A DNA stretch of 64,000 nt from Coptis chinensis (taxonomy: Eukaryota > Streptophyta > Magnoliopsida > Ranunculales > Ranunculaceae), in NCBI GenBank assembly GCA_015680905.1, contig CM027381.1:12315501-12379500 (forward strand). The letters are read 5' to 3'. A program made the translations under genes and the position numbers. Below, piece after piece: positions 1 through 11,266 of the stretch (positions are counted from its first letter, which is position 1; each line of letters begins with the position of its first letter). The notes under the pieces are model-generated. The model worked only from the letters and a program-made list of their open reading frames with translations, was not told where the DNA came from and did not search any database.

Positions 1-992
1 AAACACAAAGAATACTTTTCCTAGGCAGCCACTCCATGAGCTGCCCCTTCTAAGGCAACACAAAGAATACTTCCCTAACTCTAAAGAACTATACTACTAG
101 AAGAAAAGTAAAGAACACTAGCATGATATTAATATTGCAAAACATAAACCCCATTCTATACTTCCATCCCCTGGTGTGGGCAGTAGAACTAATAACTAAA
201 AACATAAAGAACTAACCTGATTGAAGAATACCATGAACTAGAAGAATCATTAAACTTTAAGCACTGGCTTTATCTCCTCTCTTGAAAGAGAAGATTAACC
301 TTCCATAAAAATGAAAGAACACGAAGAACGAGAAGAAGAACAGTCGAAGAACATAAGACTAGAAAGACTAATTTATTAAGACTCAGCTAGTTAAAACCGA
401 ATCTTTTCTTATTAATCTCTCTCTGCCTCAAGTTCTGGAGACAAAAATATAAGTGAATTGGCAAATTACATGAGGCACTTAGGTCCTCTATTTATAGGGG
501 TTACAATGAGTTCTAGAAGCATTCCAAACCGCCATTTGTTTCCTAATACAAATAGACTTCTTTTAGAGTCCAACTTCGTCTCCAAAACTGAGAAGGAATT
601 GGCTACAATGTCGTTTCATGCGTCTGGACGCTCGATCCATGTGTCCCAGACGCAGAAGTCTATTTTATCTCTTCTGCTCTATCCTTCTATCCTCTTTTGC
701 AGGCTTTGGTCCAAGCATTGAATCCTTTGGCCTTGGTTTCCAAATAGCCTTTAAAATTGGTCCAAGTCGCATCTTTAATAGCTTCAATTCCTTGGCCTTC
801 TCCATGATTGTCCACGGGCTTCCCATGTGATCCTTAATGCTCCGTTTTACCCCTTTTTCTCTAATATTCCACAAAACTCTCTCTTTCACCTGTAGAATCA
901 TAAAATATAACTTACAAACATTATTAGTCCAATAAGATGGCTGAACAAGAGGCATAATCGATGGTTAAATTGCACTTTTTGAGCACTTATCA
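1..992 (-). repeat. Element A 3' LTR (cut by window edge)
   Basis: Matches the right-hand LTR (9440-11059) and both LTRs of element B. The LTR start TGATAAGTGC reads on the minus strand and ends at 992. A TATA-like CTATAAATAG lies at 488-497. A GC-rich minisatellite (two units of about 17 bp around ATGCGTCTGGACGC) is at 617-656. Confidence 0.92.
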
Positions 993-1084
993 CAACTCCC
1001 AACTAGCCTTTTGCTAGTCTCTTAGCAAATAAGATAAAAAATAAATAAGTGATCAAAATCACATCCTAATAACAAAAATAAAAT

Positions 1085-1215
1085 CCTAACTCATTTTCAT
1101 AGGTATCGCGATTGCATTTACCATATGCAACAAGGCTTTAAACCTTTAAGTTCCCCAAAAAGGACGAGTTATAGTCTCGTGAGGGTTTTCAGGTGATATA
1201 CCCACAAAATGAATC
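1085..1215 (-). other. Conserved structured 3' block of element A
   Basis: On the element strand this has CTATAACTCG, then a hairpin-prone stretch, then TTGCAT...ATGCAA flanking a short loop. The same block is in B (59975-60080), C (13240-13370), D (44775-44930) and E1 (24630-24760), although the families differ greatly elsewhere. It lies about 100-200 nt before the 3' LTR. No reading frame is kept. A cis-acting RNA role is inferred, not shown. Confidence 0.6.
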
Positions 1216-1904
1216 AATATCATGTTCAAGAATGATAGTATTTTTCAGAGAGAGAAATTCCTTACCCACTTAGTGCTTACTCCAACAGATGGTCTCCATT
1301 GCTAACTACATTGCTGCAAAGACTCATAAATTATGATGGAAGATAGTAAAAATTGACAAAATTCTCAATCAAGGCTTATGTGTGCACTTAGTCAATCTCC
1401 TATGCTCTCCTATCCAAGTAACAGAATCCCTAGTTTACCATAGGTAGATAATCTCAACTTTCAATCCTCACCGGTCATACTCTCAGAAAAGAATCTCTCA
1501 GAAAATGGTCTACTATTTTACCTCATGTATGTGGGGAAAAGAATAATGAATATGAACATCCCATAGACTACCTTGAAAAACAGACTTTTAGATGATAGTA
1601 GTCTCATGGAAAGAATGTCAATCACATATGAAGTGTCGGGTCCTTCACTTTAGCATCCTTTCACCTATTCTAGACTTCGTATCATACTGTAGGGATAAGT
1701 CATGGGTTGTAACTTGGCTTGGGTATTGGTTTATGAAGGAAAAGTCAAAAGGATTCAAATGTTATTTCTGAAAACACTAAGGGTTTTGCTTTATTCTTTG
1801 GAAGATTTCTTCAAATTCTGTATTGCAGAGAAAATTCTTCCTTTAGTTTTTCCATCCATTCTGTTCAACTTTTTTTTTTATAGCTCAGTGGTATATCCTT
1901 GATT

Positions 1905-2160
1905 AGTACTGGATATGCTTGTTTTCCACTAGCTTCTTTCACTTAGAACAGAATGATGGTCTTCATTGTATCTCTCTGGTATTTCCTTGTAATCTTCCTT
2001 TTATGCTATTTCTTCCTCTTTGTGCCCCTCGTATTCTCAGAAACATATGGGTATGGCTGATAAAGATTTTAGCTATGCTCCTTGTTTGGAGTTGGGTAAA
2101 GGGTAAAAGGTTTTATGAAAGAAAATGGCTTATTGTAAGGCTCAAAAGGGTTTAACATGA
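1905..2160 (-). other. Lys/Arg-rich small frame remnant, element A
   Basis: Minus-strand counterpart of the 95-residue frame at 58989-59273 in element B. Both versions include a strongly basic middle around TRGTKRKK that resembles a nuclear localisation signal. A's copy is not an open frame from end to end. Function unknown; it may be non-coding sequence that is open by chance in B. Confidence 0.35.
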
Positions 2161-2849
2161 TGGTCCTACTAGGTGGGATAAAGGCTGAATGGGTTCACTA
2201 CTTGACTTATCAGTATGATACTTTGTTTCAATAGACTACAAGACCTAATGGCTATCTCCCAGTTTGATGTCACTTGATTAACCAAATTAACAAATAATGA
2301 GACTATATTACAAATCGACATAAAGAACTGAAAGATGTTGAGTCACTAAGACTTCGGATTTTTCGTAAGAACTCTCCAAAGAATGGGTATAAAGCTCAAG
2401 TCTCACGGGCTAAGTCTAAAAATTCTACTTCCAATTTACTTGGGGTTTAAATCTCTTTCCGCAAAAGTACACAAAACTCCACCAAGTATTATGGTGGTGC
2501 CTTGATAAAGAATTCTATCAACAAGAACTATGTCCGAAAGCATAATAAATAGTCTAAGCGGTAATGAAATCAATAATATCAACTATCTATCAAACTCAAC
2601 ACTAAGCAAAGATAGAATATATATCCCAGACTCATCATTAAAATTCATTTTTCTCATGCTATTGATATAGAAACAAAAATATTTTTGTTTTTGAAAACTA
2701 ATTTTCGAAATTCATTTCTCAAGTACACCCTCCCCCTACTTATGCATGCATTGACCTCAATGTATAAAGAAGTAAATGAAATGGATGAGAAAAAGGTAGG
2801 ATATTACCATTGATGCCGAATATCATGAATTAGTTCAAGAAACAAATTT

Positions 2850-2960
2850 TTTAGGTCATTTTACGTCAGATCCCCAAGACGTAATGTGAGTCTTTTAAAG
2901 TCAGATTCTCAAGACTTTTGAGTCCTTTATAGTCAGATCCTCAAAACTAGTATTTCCACC
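2850..2960 (-). other. Three tandem hairpin-forming motifs after the coding region, element A
   Basis: On the element strand three successive units of about 32 nt carry GGATCTGACT between AGTCTT-like and AAGACT-like arms that can pair. The same triplet is in B (58198-58295). Single units occur at the same relative place in D, E0, E1 and E2. Confidence 0.6.
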
Positions 2961-3389
2961 TCAAAATTGATCTCTCAACAACATGTTTACTTCCTGTAGA
3001 CATTTTATACTTGGTCTACTAGAGTTATGAGACTTTGACTCCTGCAACTTGCAACTCCTCCTCGAAAGGATAAAGTTATGAAAATCTGAGGGCTCGGCTA
3101 TCGGTGGCACTTATACTAATGAGATCTTAAGGAGTCAAGCTTATGACGTTTGGCTTCCTCATGCAAAAAACTTAAACTAGACAGAGTAACAGGTTCAGCA
3201 AGACATAGAATGTAATCTTTAAGGTGTGTAGGTAACTTACCCCAATTTTCTGCTTCAACAGTGGTCTGATAAACCAGATCCTTGAGAAAAACGGCCTCCA
3301 CGTGTCCAGTGGGTAACTCCAGAAAAGGCTTCAGTCGATGAGCATTGACTTTGAAACGAGTCCTTCTCTTTATGTCTTACTACAAACGG

Positions 3390-4490
3390 TCCCGTCCATC
3401 TAGATCTCAACTTTCCAGGGAAAATTTCTAGACGAGAGTTGTAGACCAGAACCTTCTATCTAGGTTCAAATTCTCTCTTCAGAATTCTTCTGTCATGCAA
3501 TGCTTTAGTCTTATCCTTGTAAATCCTTGACTTATCATAAGCATCACTTCTCAATTCCTCTAATTCACTGATCTGAAGCTTCCTCCTTTCTCCTGCTTGA
3601 TCTAGGCTGAAATTCATCTCTTTCACTGCCCAATAGGCTTTATGTTCTAACTCAACAGGTAGATGACACGCCTTTCCATATACCAAGCGATAGGGCGACA
3701 TCCCTATGGGTGTTTTGAATGATGTTCTGTATGCCCATAGTGCATCTTGGAGTCTAAGAGACCAGTCTTTCCTAGAAGGATTAACTATCTTTTCCAGAAT
3801 ACTCTTGATTTCCTTATTCGAAACTTCTGATTTACCATTAGTCTGGGGATGATATGGTAAAGCTAGCTTGTGAATTACTCCATACTTTGCCATAAGATTC
3901 CCAAATACACGGTTACAGAAGTGAGAACCGTTATCACTAATGATGGCTCTCGGTGTTCCAAATCTTGGTAAAATCTTCTTCTTCAGAAAGTCCACGACGA
4001 CTTTATGATCAGCGGTCTTTGTAGGAACTGCTTCAATCCATTTCGAAACATAGTCCACAGCCAATAGAATGTACGTGTAACCAAAAGAAGGCGGAAATGG
4101 TCCCATGAAATCTATACCCCATACATCAAAGATTTCTGAGATAATGATCGGTTGTTGAGGCCACTCGAACCTTTTCGAGGTCTTACCCAAAAATTGGCAT
4201 CTCGGACATGCTTTGCAATAAACATTTGCATCTTTAAAAAGAGTAGGCCAATAGAATCCAGCTTGTAATACCTCGTATGTAGTACGTTGTAGGCCAAAGT
4301 GTCCTCCGCAAGGCTGATCATGACAGAATGATAAAATGGATTCCTGTTCCGATTCTGGGATGCATCTTCGAATAATCTGATCCGAACACTTCTTGAATAA
4401 GTATGGATCATCCCAAAAATAATATCTGGCCTTTGAGTAGAATAAATCTTTTTCCTGCTTGCTCCAATGGGATGGTACCTTGTCGGTCAC
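3390..4490 (-). pseudogene. Integrase domain of element A
   Basis: Retroviral-type integrase that would insert element cDNA into host DNA. The translation has an N-terminal zinc-binding HHCC module (H57, H64, C95, C98, counted from the Met at 4490) and the DDE core: D127 in GIDFMGPF, D186 in ISDNGSHF and E222 in GKSEVSN, with the D-x35-E spacing of the family. The C-terminus reads into [15 protein letters not shown], the usual Athila/gypsy tail, with no chromodomain. It lies directly downstream of RNase H. Of A's enzyme domains this one reads most fully. It belongs to a broken element and is scored as fossil coding sequence. Confidence 0.93.
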
Positions 4491-4506
4491 AAGATAGGTA
4501 CTTTAC

Positions 4507-5010
4507 TTATGATATACTGAACAATTGTTCATCAGGAAAAGTCTCACAGATTTGTAAGTTGTCTTCCGCATTCTCCACTAGCAATCTAGAAAGGTGATCA
4601 GCAACGACATTCTCTGTTCCTTTCTTATCACATATCTCCAAATCAAATTCTTGTAAAAATAGTATCCATCGGATCAACCTAGGCTTGGCATCCTGCTTAG
4701 CGAGTAAAATGACACAAGGCAAAGATGGTCGATAGACAATCACCTTTGAACCTATCAGATATTGTCGAAATTTGTCAAGAGAATAGACGACGGCTAAGAG
4801 TTCCTTCTCAGTGGTATAATAATTAATCTGAACTCCATTTAGAGTCTTGCTAGCATAATAGATTGCATACGGCACTTTCTTGTCTCTTTGTCCTAGAACG
4901 GCTCCTATAGCATAATCAGATGCATCACACATGATCTCAAATGGCTGGCTCCAGTCGGGAGCACGAATGATTAGTGTTGAAGTGAGTGCTTCCTTTAACT
5001 TCATAAAAGC
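4507..5010 (-). pseudogene. RNase H domain of element A
   Basis: Gypsy RNase H (RT_RNaseH family), which removes RNA from RNA:DNA hybrids during reverse transcription. Recognisable pieces are the opening [14 protein letters not shown] (first catalytic Asp), the [10 protein letters not shown] block, and [20 protein letters not shown] (last catalytic Asp before HLSRL). It follows RT and precedes integrase, the normal gypsy order. Confidence 0.9.
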
Positions 5011-5026
5011 TTCAACACATGACGTA

Positions 5027-6000
5027 TCAAAAGCAAAGATAATATCTTTCCTTAACAGATGTGACAGCGGTCTTGCAATTCTGCTGAAATATAAATCGAC
5101 AGTAGAATCCCGCGTGACCTAGGAAGGCACTGATATCTTTGACAGTTCTTGGTTTGGATAGATCCTTTATAATATCAATCTTCGCTCGATCTACTAGAAT
5201 TCCTTCCTTTGAAACTTGGTGATCCAACACTATCCCTTCATTTACCATGAAGTGACATTTTTCCCAGTTCAGAACTAAGTTGATATCGCAACAACGTTTA
5301 AGGACTAAGGAGAGATGGTGTAGGTAATCCTCAAAAGATGATCCAAAAATTGAAAAATCATCCATAAAAACTTCCATGTATTTCTCCACCATGTCATCAA
5401 AAATTCTCATCATGCATCGCTGAAAAGTGGTCGGTGCATTGCATAGATCAAAAGGCATATGATGGTAGGCGAATGTTTCGAATGGACATGTGAATGTGGT
5501 CTTCTCTTGGTCTTCAGGGTGAATATGGATTTGAAAATATCCTGAGTAACCATCAAGAAAGCAGTAGTAAGCTTGTCCAGCTAATCTTTCTAACATCTTA
5601 TCGATGAATGGCAATGGAAAATGGTCTTTCCTTGATGCGCTATTCAGCTTCCTGTAATCGATGCAAACTCTCCATCCAGTCTGAATCCTGGTTGGAATCA
5701 ACTCATTGTTCTCGTTCTCGATCACTGTGGTTCTGGACTTCTTCGACACAACTTGAACTGGACTAACCCATTGACTATCAGAAATAGGGTAGATAATGTC
5801 AGTGTCAAGGAGTTTGACGACCTCTTCTCGAACTACTTCCTTCATCTTCGGATTAAGCCTCCTCTGTGGTTGCTTAGAAGTCTTGGAATCCTCTTCCAAA
5901 TGAATCCTATGTTGAACTATCATAGGGCTGATCCCCTTGATATCATCAATTGTCCAACCTATAGCTGACTTGTGTTCCTTTAAAGTGTTACTAACCTGGA
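5027..6000 (-). pseudogene. Reverse transcriptase domain of element A
   Basis: Ty3/gypsy RT. It copies element RNA to DNA inside the virus-like particle. Seen motifs: WVSPVQVV, WRVCIDYRKLN, the first catalytic Asp in FLDGYSGYFQI, the Athila-type FDLCNAPTTFQRCM, and the catalytic FMDDFSIFG near 5360 in place of the commoner YVDDI/YMDDF. It lies between protease and RNase H. An alternative assignment to Tat rather than Athila cannot be excluded without a tree. Confidence 0.93.
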
Positions 6001-6123
6001 TTCCTGCTCCTCAGTCAAATCTGATGCAATGACTACTGGGTAGGTTCCCAAATCTCCCAAGAAAATATACTTGAGTGTAGACGACAAAGGTTTCAAATCT
6101 AGCTTAGGTGGCTCCTTCTTAAG

Positions 6124-6900
6124 CTATTTAGATGGTCCATCAGGCATAGGCGATTCAAACTTTTCTATGAACTTGCTGTCATCCATGACAGGTGATGAAT
6201 CCAAAATCGCATTGATTGCCTCGACACTAAGTTCCTCACAATCTGAGTCTGTCCGAGCTTTCAACAACTCGTCAGTAGGATATGAATGAGTTAGATAATC
6301 TTGTGCTAACACTTCAATCATGCATACCTCGTTCTCAACACACACCTCCTGTGGTTGCTGTAACATATGGAAAATATTGGTCTCGACTCTCATATTACCA
6401 AAGGATAACGTCATATTACCGTTTCGACAGTTGATGAGTACATTTGCAGTGGCCAAGAATGGTCTGCCTAGAATGATTGGTATCTGCCTACCAGATGTAG
6501 GTTTTGTGTCGAGTACTATGAAATCAACCGGATAATAGAAATCTTCGATTTTGACTATGACGTCTTCAATGATTCCTCTAGGTATCTTCACTGATCTATC
6601 TGCCAACTATAAAGTAACATCAGTCGGTTTTAGATCCTTCAAACCTAACTTCTCGTAGACGAAATATGGTAGAAGATTCACATTAGCACCCAAATCTAAT
6701 AAATCTTGCTCCTCCAAAGAATCTCAAATTCTGCATGTAACAGTTAGACTTCCAAGATCTTTCAGTTTCATAACCGCTAGATTCTGTAGGTACGATGAAC
6801 ATCTTTGAGAGATAAAAGCTTCTTTCGGAATGTTGGTCTTCTTCTTCACTAGATCTTTCACGAACTTGGCATACGAGGGAACTTGCTTGATGGCGGTCAG
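6124..6900 (-). pseudogene. Retropepsin (protease) region of element A
   Basis: Aspartic protease that would cut Gag-Pol. The active-site sequence is DLGANVNLLP, the DLG form usual in Athila/Tat rather than DTG or DSG, followed by LADRSVKIPRG, FYYPVDFIVLDT and IPIILGRPFLATANVLINCR, which match the retropepsin fold's flap and C-terminal half. Related proteases are in B (56480-57110) and D (41830-42500). Confidence 0.88.
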
Positions 6901-6924
6901 AAATGGGATATTAATATGCAAATT

Positions 6925-8794
6925 CTAAAATACATCGCAAATCTCCTTGTACTGGTCATCCTTTCTAGTATTCACTAGTTTCAAAGGAAACGGTGCTGGC
7001 GGATTCTTCAATATCGGTTCTCTTCTTTCGGCTTCGGTTGGCTTGGTAACAGATAGTGGAGTGATAGGTGGAGTTACTCGTGATGGCTTCTTCTTACTTA
7101 CTTCCACAGTAGTTCCTTCAACTTCTTTTGCAACAGTTTCTTCAGCAGGTGACACAACACTAGATATATCTGGAGTGTTAGAACTGGGTGGGATGGTGGG
7201 GACATAAGTTACCTTAGGCTTCGCAGAATCTTTTCCTGGTTCATAGACAATCTTGTTATCAACTTTTTTGCCTGACCTCAGAGTGGTGACAGCATTAACT
7301 TGGTCATTCAACTGAGTAATCTCCAGGTTATCTACCTACAGGACACCTCTTCCTTTCGGATTTGGCTCCGGCTGGCTTGGTAATGCTCCTTTCGATCTTT
7401 TCGTCAAGGCGGCAGCGATTTGCCCTATCTGGCCTTGAATGACACTAAAGTTACTCTCCAACTTCTGGGTTCTTTGATTTGTCTGTTTCAGCTCATTGAC
7501 AATGGTGGTGATAGCTTTTTCCAGATGTGGGATAACTGCTTTGCTCGACTAAGGCATAGGGGCAATATATCCACTCATAAGATCTGGAACTAACTCTCTG
7601 TTTATGTTGGCTTGGTATTGCTGGGTCTGGTATGACTGTTAATTTCTGTATGGTTGCTGGCGGTTTTGGAACTGATACTAGTTATTCTTGTACTGATTTG
7701 ACTAATTTTGGAATCCAGGAGGAAAATTCCTCTGATTTGTTTTTGTGGCTTCCAATAATTCTATCCCTGATTGAACTGGGTATTTCTTCCTAAAGAGTTG
7801 ATACTACAGGCCTCTGCATTAGTATCCAGATAGTACGAACACTCTTTAGTGGTGTGGCCTTCATCAGAACATAGCTCACAAATGGCATAACAAGGCTTGG
7901 TTGGCTGAGGTTTAACTTGGAAATTGTTTGCTTTTGGAGGATTCATGGAGAGCTGATCAAACTTTTTGTTCAGAGTTTCAAGTCCTGTTGATAGGCTTGC
8001 CATAATTAATAGCATTACTTGGTTTGGGTCTTCTTGAATTTGGTTGCCAAATTGCTTCGGCACCCCCTCCACTCTAGCTACGTCCTCATTGCTAGTACTC
8101 CATTGTTGAGTGTCTTCAACTAAATTCTCGAGAAAGTTACAGGCTTCCTCTCCATCCAATGATGTAAACTTACCTTAATGCATTGATTGTATCATCTGCT
8201 TGTTCATAGTAGAAAGTCCTCGAAAGAAAAAATGAGCCAGTGTGCTCTTATCATAACCATGATGTGGACATGAGACTAGCAGATTATTGAATTTCTCCCA
8301 GCTTTGATGATATTCTTCAATCACCTTCCCTTTGAAATTGTTGATGGCTTGCTGCATGGCATTTGTCTTTTGGGGTGGGTAGAACTTGTTCATAAATTTT
8401 GTTATCAACTTCTCCCAGTTGTTGATTGAATTGATCGACTGTGCAGTTAACCATTCGAATGCTTTACTTTTAAGTGAGAGTGGAAAAAAAATTAACTTGA
8501 TACTCTCATCTCTGATATTCTGGTTCTTGAAAGTTCTGAGGACTGATAGAAATTTGTTCATGTGAACATAAGGCTGAACATTGTCTAAACCATTGAACTT
8601 TGGAAGCATAGAGATTACTGATGCTCTAAGTTCAAACTGGTTAGCTTCTGTCTCTGGAAAAACAATACTGCTTGGTGGGTCTCCAATGATTAGTGAATAA
8701 AATCACTCAGCTTCTTCCTCTGTTGTGCTTGCATGGGTGGGATAGCTTCAGGATTATTGGTGTCCACAACCCCTCCATTATTGCGTGCGGCCAT
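6925..8794 (-). pseudogene. gag region of element A
   Basis: Capsid/nucleocapsid gene. The likely start is the ATG at 8794 (MAARNNGG), matching the gag start in B. In order: a proline/glutamine linker (IPPMQAQQRKKLSDF), the retrotransposon Gag capsid core with ASVISMLPKFNG, FEWLTAQSINSINNWEKL and FMNKFYPPQKT, then a CCHC zinc knuckle (CELCSDEGHTTKEC), a Gln/Asn-rich stretch and a long Pro/Thr-rich tail before protease. Gag binds the RNA and forms the particle. The frame is broken in several places. Confidence 0.9.
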
Positions 8795-9424
8795 TGTATC
8801 AATCTCATCTAGTATTCTTGTGAGTCGATTGTTAAACCTTGTCCACTGTTATGATCTTACTGGACAATGATATGGACGTCGAGGCATATACTAGAAAATG
8901 CTATGCAAAAATGGCAAAAAAAAACTATCTTACTATGCTTGAATGTAATTAAACTAATATGCAACTAATCTAAATTATACTAAAATATAAAACTACTTTC
9001 CTTCAATTGGGTTGGGATTTGCAGCTAGTATCTCGCTCGTTGTCTAAAGCTGTCTCTTCTAGGGTTATGGTGAATCACTTGGATTGCTTAAGTACCATGG
9101 CCCACAGACGATAGTCCGTTTGTCAAGATCCATACAAAAAACACTAGAGTTTGATATTTCGTTGTGTTGGCTTACAACTTCAATTGTTGAAAAGTTCCTA
9201 AATGCAATTATACTAGAAAGCAATAAAACTAAACTATGATACAACTATACTAAGAATGAAATAAAAAGAATGAAGATTCGACTAACCTGGATGGTAGATC
9301 TTGTCTTCGAGATGTCCTTCAAGCTTCTCTCTTTTCTCAAAAGGATGGATGATGCGGCTAAAATTACCTCAAGATCCAAACTTCTAATTTTGAAAGAAAA
9401 CGTTAAACATAAACAACTTAAAAT

Positions 9425-9437
9425 GGCAGCGGCGCCA
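9425..9437 (-). other. Primer-binding site of element A
   Basis: TGGCGCCGCTGCC on the minus strand, 2 bases inside the 5' LTR. The complement of the plant tRNA-Asp(GUC) 3' end is TGGCGCCGTTGCC, so this differs at one base, as do most other PBSs in the window. Confidence 0.85.
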
Positions 9438-9439
9438 TT

Positions 9440-11059
9440 TGACAAGCTTCTTTTTGTATATGTAGATGGTATATGGATGATGTAGATAGATGATGTAGAT
9501 GGATGATGTAGATGGATGATGGTCGTTGAACAAAATAGAAGCGTATCAAAACCTAATTATCCCCTCAATAAGTAAAGGATGAGTAGGGTATCGTTCCACT
9601 TTTAAGTGTATGTTATGTGAAGGACAAGACTGGAAAGGGGGTTTAAGGGATTAAAAACTATGATTGTAGAGATTTTAGATTCTAATGCTAAACTAAACTA
9701 AATTAACTAAACTATTGGGAATTTATAAGAAAGGGAATTCAAGAGATTAGAATCCACTAATACTTTTAATCTATGACCTTCTGCTTCATGGTTGTTCTTA
9801 CAAGTAGACTACAATTAGGAAATTAAGCGAGTGTCGATGCCCTCTTGGATGAAACATCATTAACAATTAACTCTACTTAAGGTTGTTCCTATGTTTATGC
9901 TATTAATATCTTCTTTCCTTTTATGTAAGCTCGGGCAGCCATTCAATGTATTACCAAGAGCAACATCAAAAAGTAATTCCTAATAGGGCGGCCATTCAAT
10001 GAATCACCACTTAAGGCAAACAAAGAATACTTCCCCTAGGCAGCCACTCCATGAGTTACCTCTTCTAAGGCAACACAAAGAATACTTTCTTAACTCTAAA
10101 GAACTATACTACTAGAAGAAAAGTAAAGAACACTATCATGATATTAATATTGTAAAACATAAACCCTATTCTATACTTCCATCCCCTGGTGTGGGCAACA
10201 GAACTAATAACTAAAAACATAAAAAACTAACCTGATTGAAGAACACCATGAACCAGAAGAATCATTAAACCTTAAGCATTGGCTTCATCTCCTCCCTTGA
10301 AAGAGAAAATTAACCTTCCATAAAGATGAAAGAACACGAAGAACGAGAAAAAGAAGAGTCGAAGAACATAAGACTAGAAATACCAATTTATTAAGACTAA
10401 GCTAGTTAAAACCGAATCTTTTATTATTAATCTCTCTCTGCCTCAAGTTCTAGAGACAAAAATATAAGTCAATTGGCAAATTACATGAGGCACTTAGGTC
10501 CTCTATTTATAGGGATTACAATGAGTTCTAGAAGCATTCCAAACTGCCATTTGTTTCCTAATACAAATAGACTTCTTTCAGAGTTCAACTTTGTCTCCAA
10601 AACTGAGAAGGAATTGGCTACAGTGTCTTTTCATGCGTTTGGACGCACGATTCATGCGTCTTAGACGCAATCAATGTGTTTGGACGCTCGATCCATGCGT
10701 CCCAGACACGGAAGTCTATTTTATCTCTTCTGCTCTATCCTTCTATCCTCTTTTGCGGGCTTTGGTCCAAGCAACGAATCCTTTGGGCTTGAGCTTCCAA
10801 ATAGGCTTTAAAATAGGTTCAAGTCACATCTTTAATAGCTTCAATTCATTGGCCTTCTCCATGATTGTCCACGGGCTTCCCATGTGATCCTTAATGCTCC
10901 GAATTGCTCCGTTTTACCCCTTTTTCTCTAATATTCCACAAAACTCTCTCTTTCACCTGTAGAATCATAAAACATAACTTACAAACAATATTAGTCCACT
11001 AAGATGGCTAAACAAGAGGCATAATCGAGAGTTAAATTGCACTTTTTGAGCACTTATCA
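9440..11059 (-). repeat. Element A 5' LTR
   Basis: About 1620 bp, TG at 11059 to CA at 9440 on the minus strand. A TATA-like CTATAAATAG is at 10503-10512. The U3 minisatellite at 10631-10710 has four units against two in the other LTR. A short GATGATGTAGAT repeat near the U5 end (about 9470-9525) makes it longer than B's LTRs (1571 and 1569 bp). Confidence 0.92.
10631..10710 (-). repeat. U3 minisatellite in element A 5' LTR
   Basis: Four imperfect units of 16-22 bp around CATGCGTTTGGACGC and CATGCGTCCCAGAC, alternating in orientation so that GCGTCTGG and CCAGACGC pair. It lies upstream of the TATA-like box, where enhancers sit in plant LTRs. Copy number differs between A's own two LTRs. Confidence 0.65.
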
Positions 11060-11266
11060 ATCAGCACCTAAAAGTGTAATTTAAATCTCTTAACAGTATT
11101 CTACTTATGCCAATTATATTTATAATAAATAAGAGTTAGTACTGTTTACGTGTTTTTGTGTATTTCAGGTCTTGAAGTTGTTTATGTGCTTAAAGATGCC
11201 ATTTTAAATGGAAAATGAGTCAAGATGATTGGTAGAAGAGTTCTATGTTTAAAGCCTAAGAACAGT
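11060..11266 (+). repeat. Element C 5' LTR piece
   Basis: Aligns base for base with 13435-13640 (shared AATAAATAAGAGTTAGTA, TTTACGTGTTTTTGTG). Its first few bases lie on the far side of element A, outside the window. Confidence 0.85.

Larger units (their letters stand above)
1..11059 (-). mobile_element. Element A: Athila-lineage Ty3/gypsy LTR retrotransposon
   Basis: Minus-strand element running from its 5' LTR (right end, 11059) to its 3' LTR, which the window edge cuts. In element order it holds LTR, tRNA-Asp-like PBS, gag with zinc knuckle, retropepsin, RT, RNase H, integrase without chromodomain, a long 3' region and LTR. LTRs read TG...CA. Domain order and the absence of a chromodomain place it in the Athila/Tat group. 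It is broken in roughly ten places, so it is a fossil. It lies in the first bases of an LTR of element C. The 5 bases after its right end are ATCAG, the likely target duplication; the partner lies outside the window. The seen part of the two LTRs differs by a few percent, so it is probably a few million years old at most. Confidence 0.93.

Noticed and set aside
665-955. 96-residue minus-strand open frame near the left edge
   Set aside because: It lies wholly inside the 3' LTR of A, and similar frames appear in B's LTRs on both strands. It is LTR sequence open by chance.
3116-3301. Extra gene downstream of A's integrase
   Set aside because: Short frame in the decaying 3' region of A with no counterpart in B and no recognisable motif.
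9465-9530. Regulatory repeat of GATGATGTAGAT units
   Set aside because: A short microsatellite-like expansion at the U5 end of A; B shows only a trace. Slippage is the simplest account.
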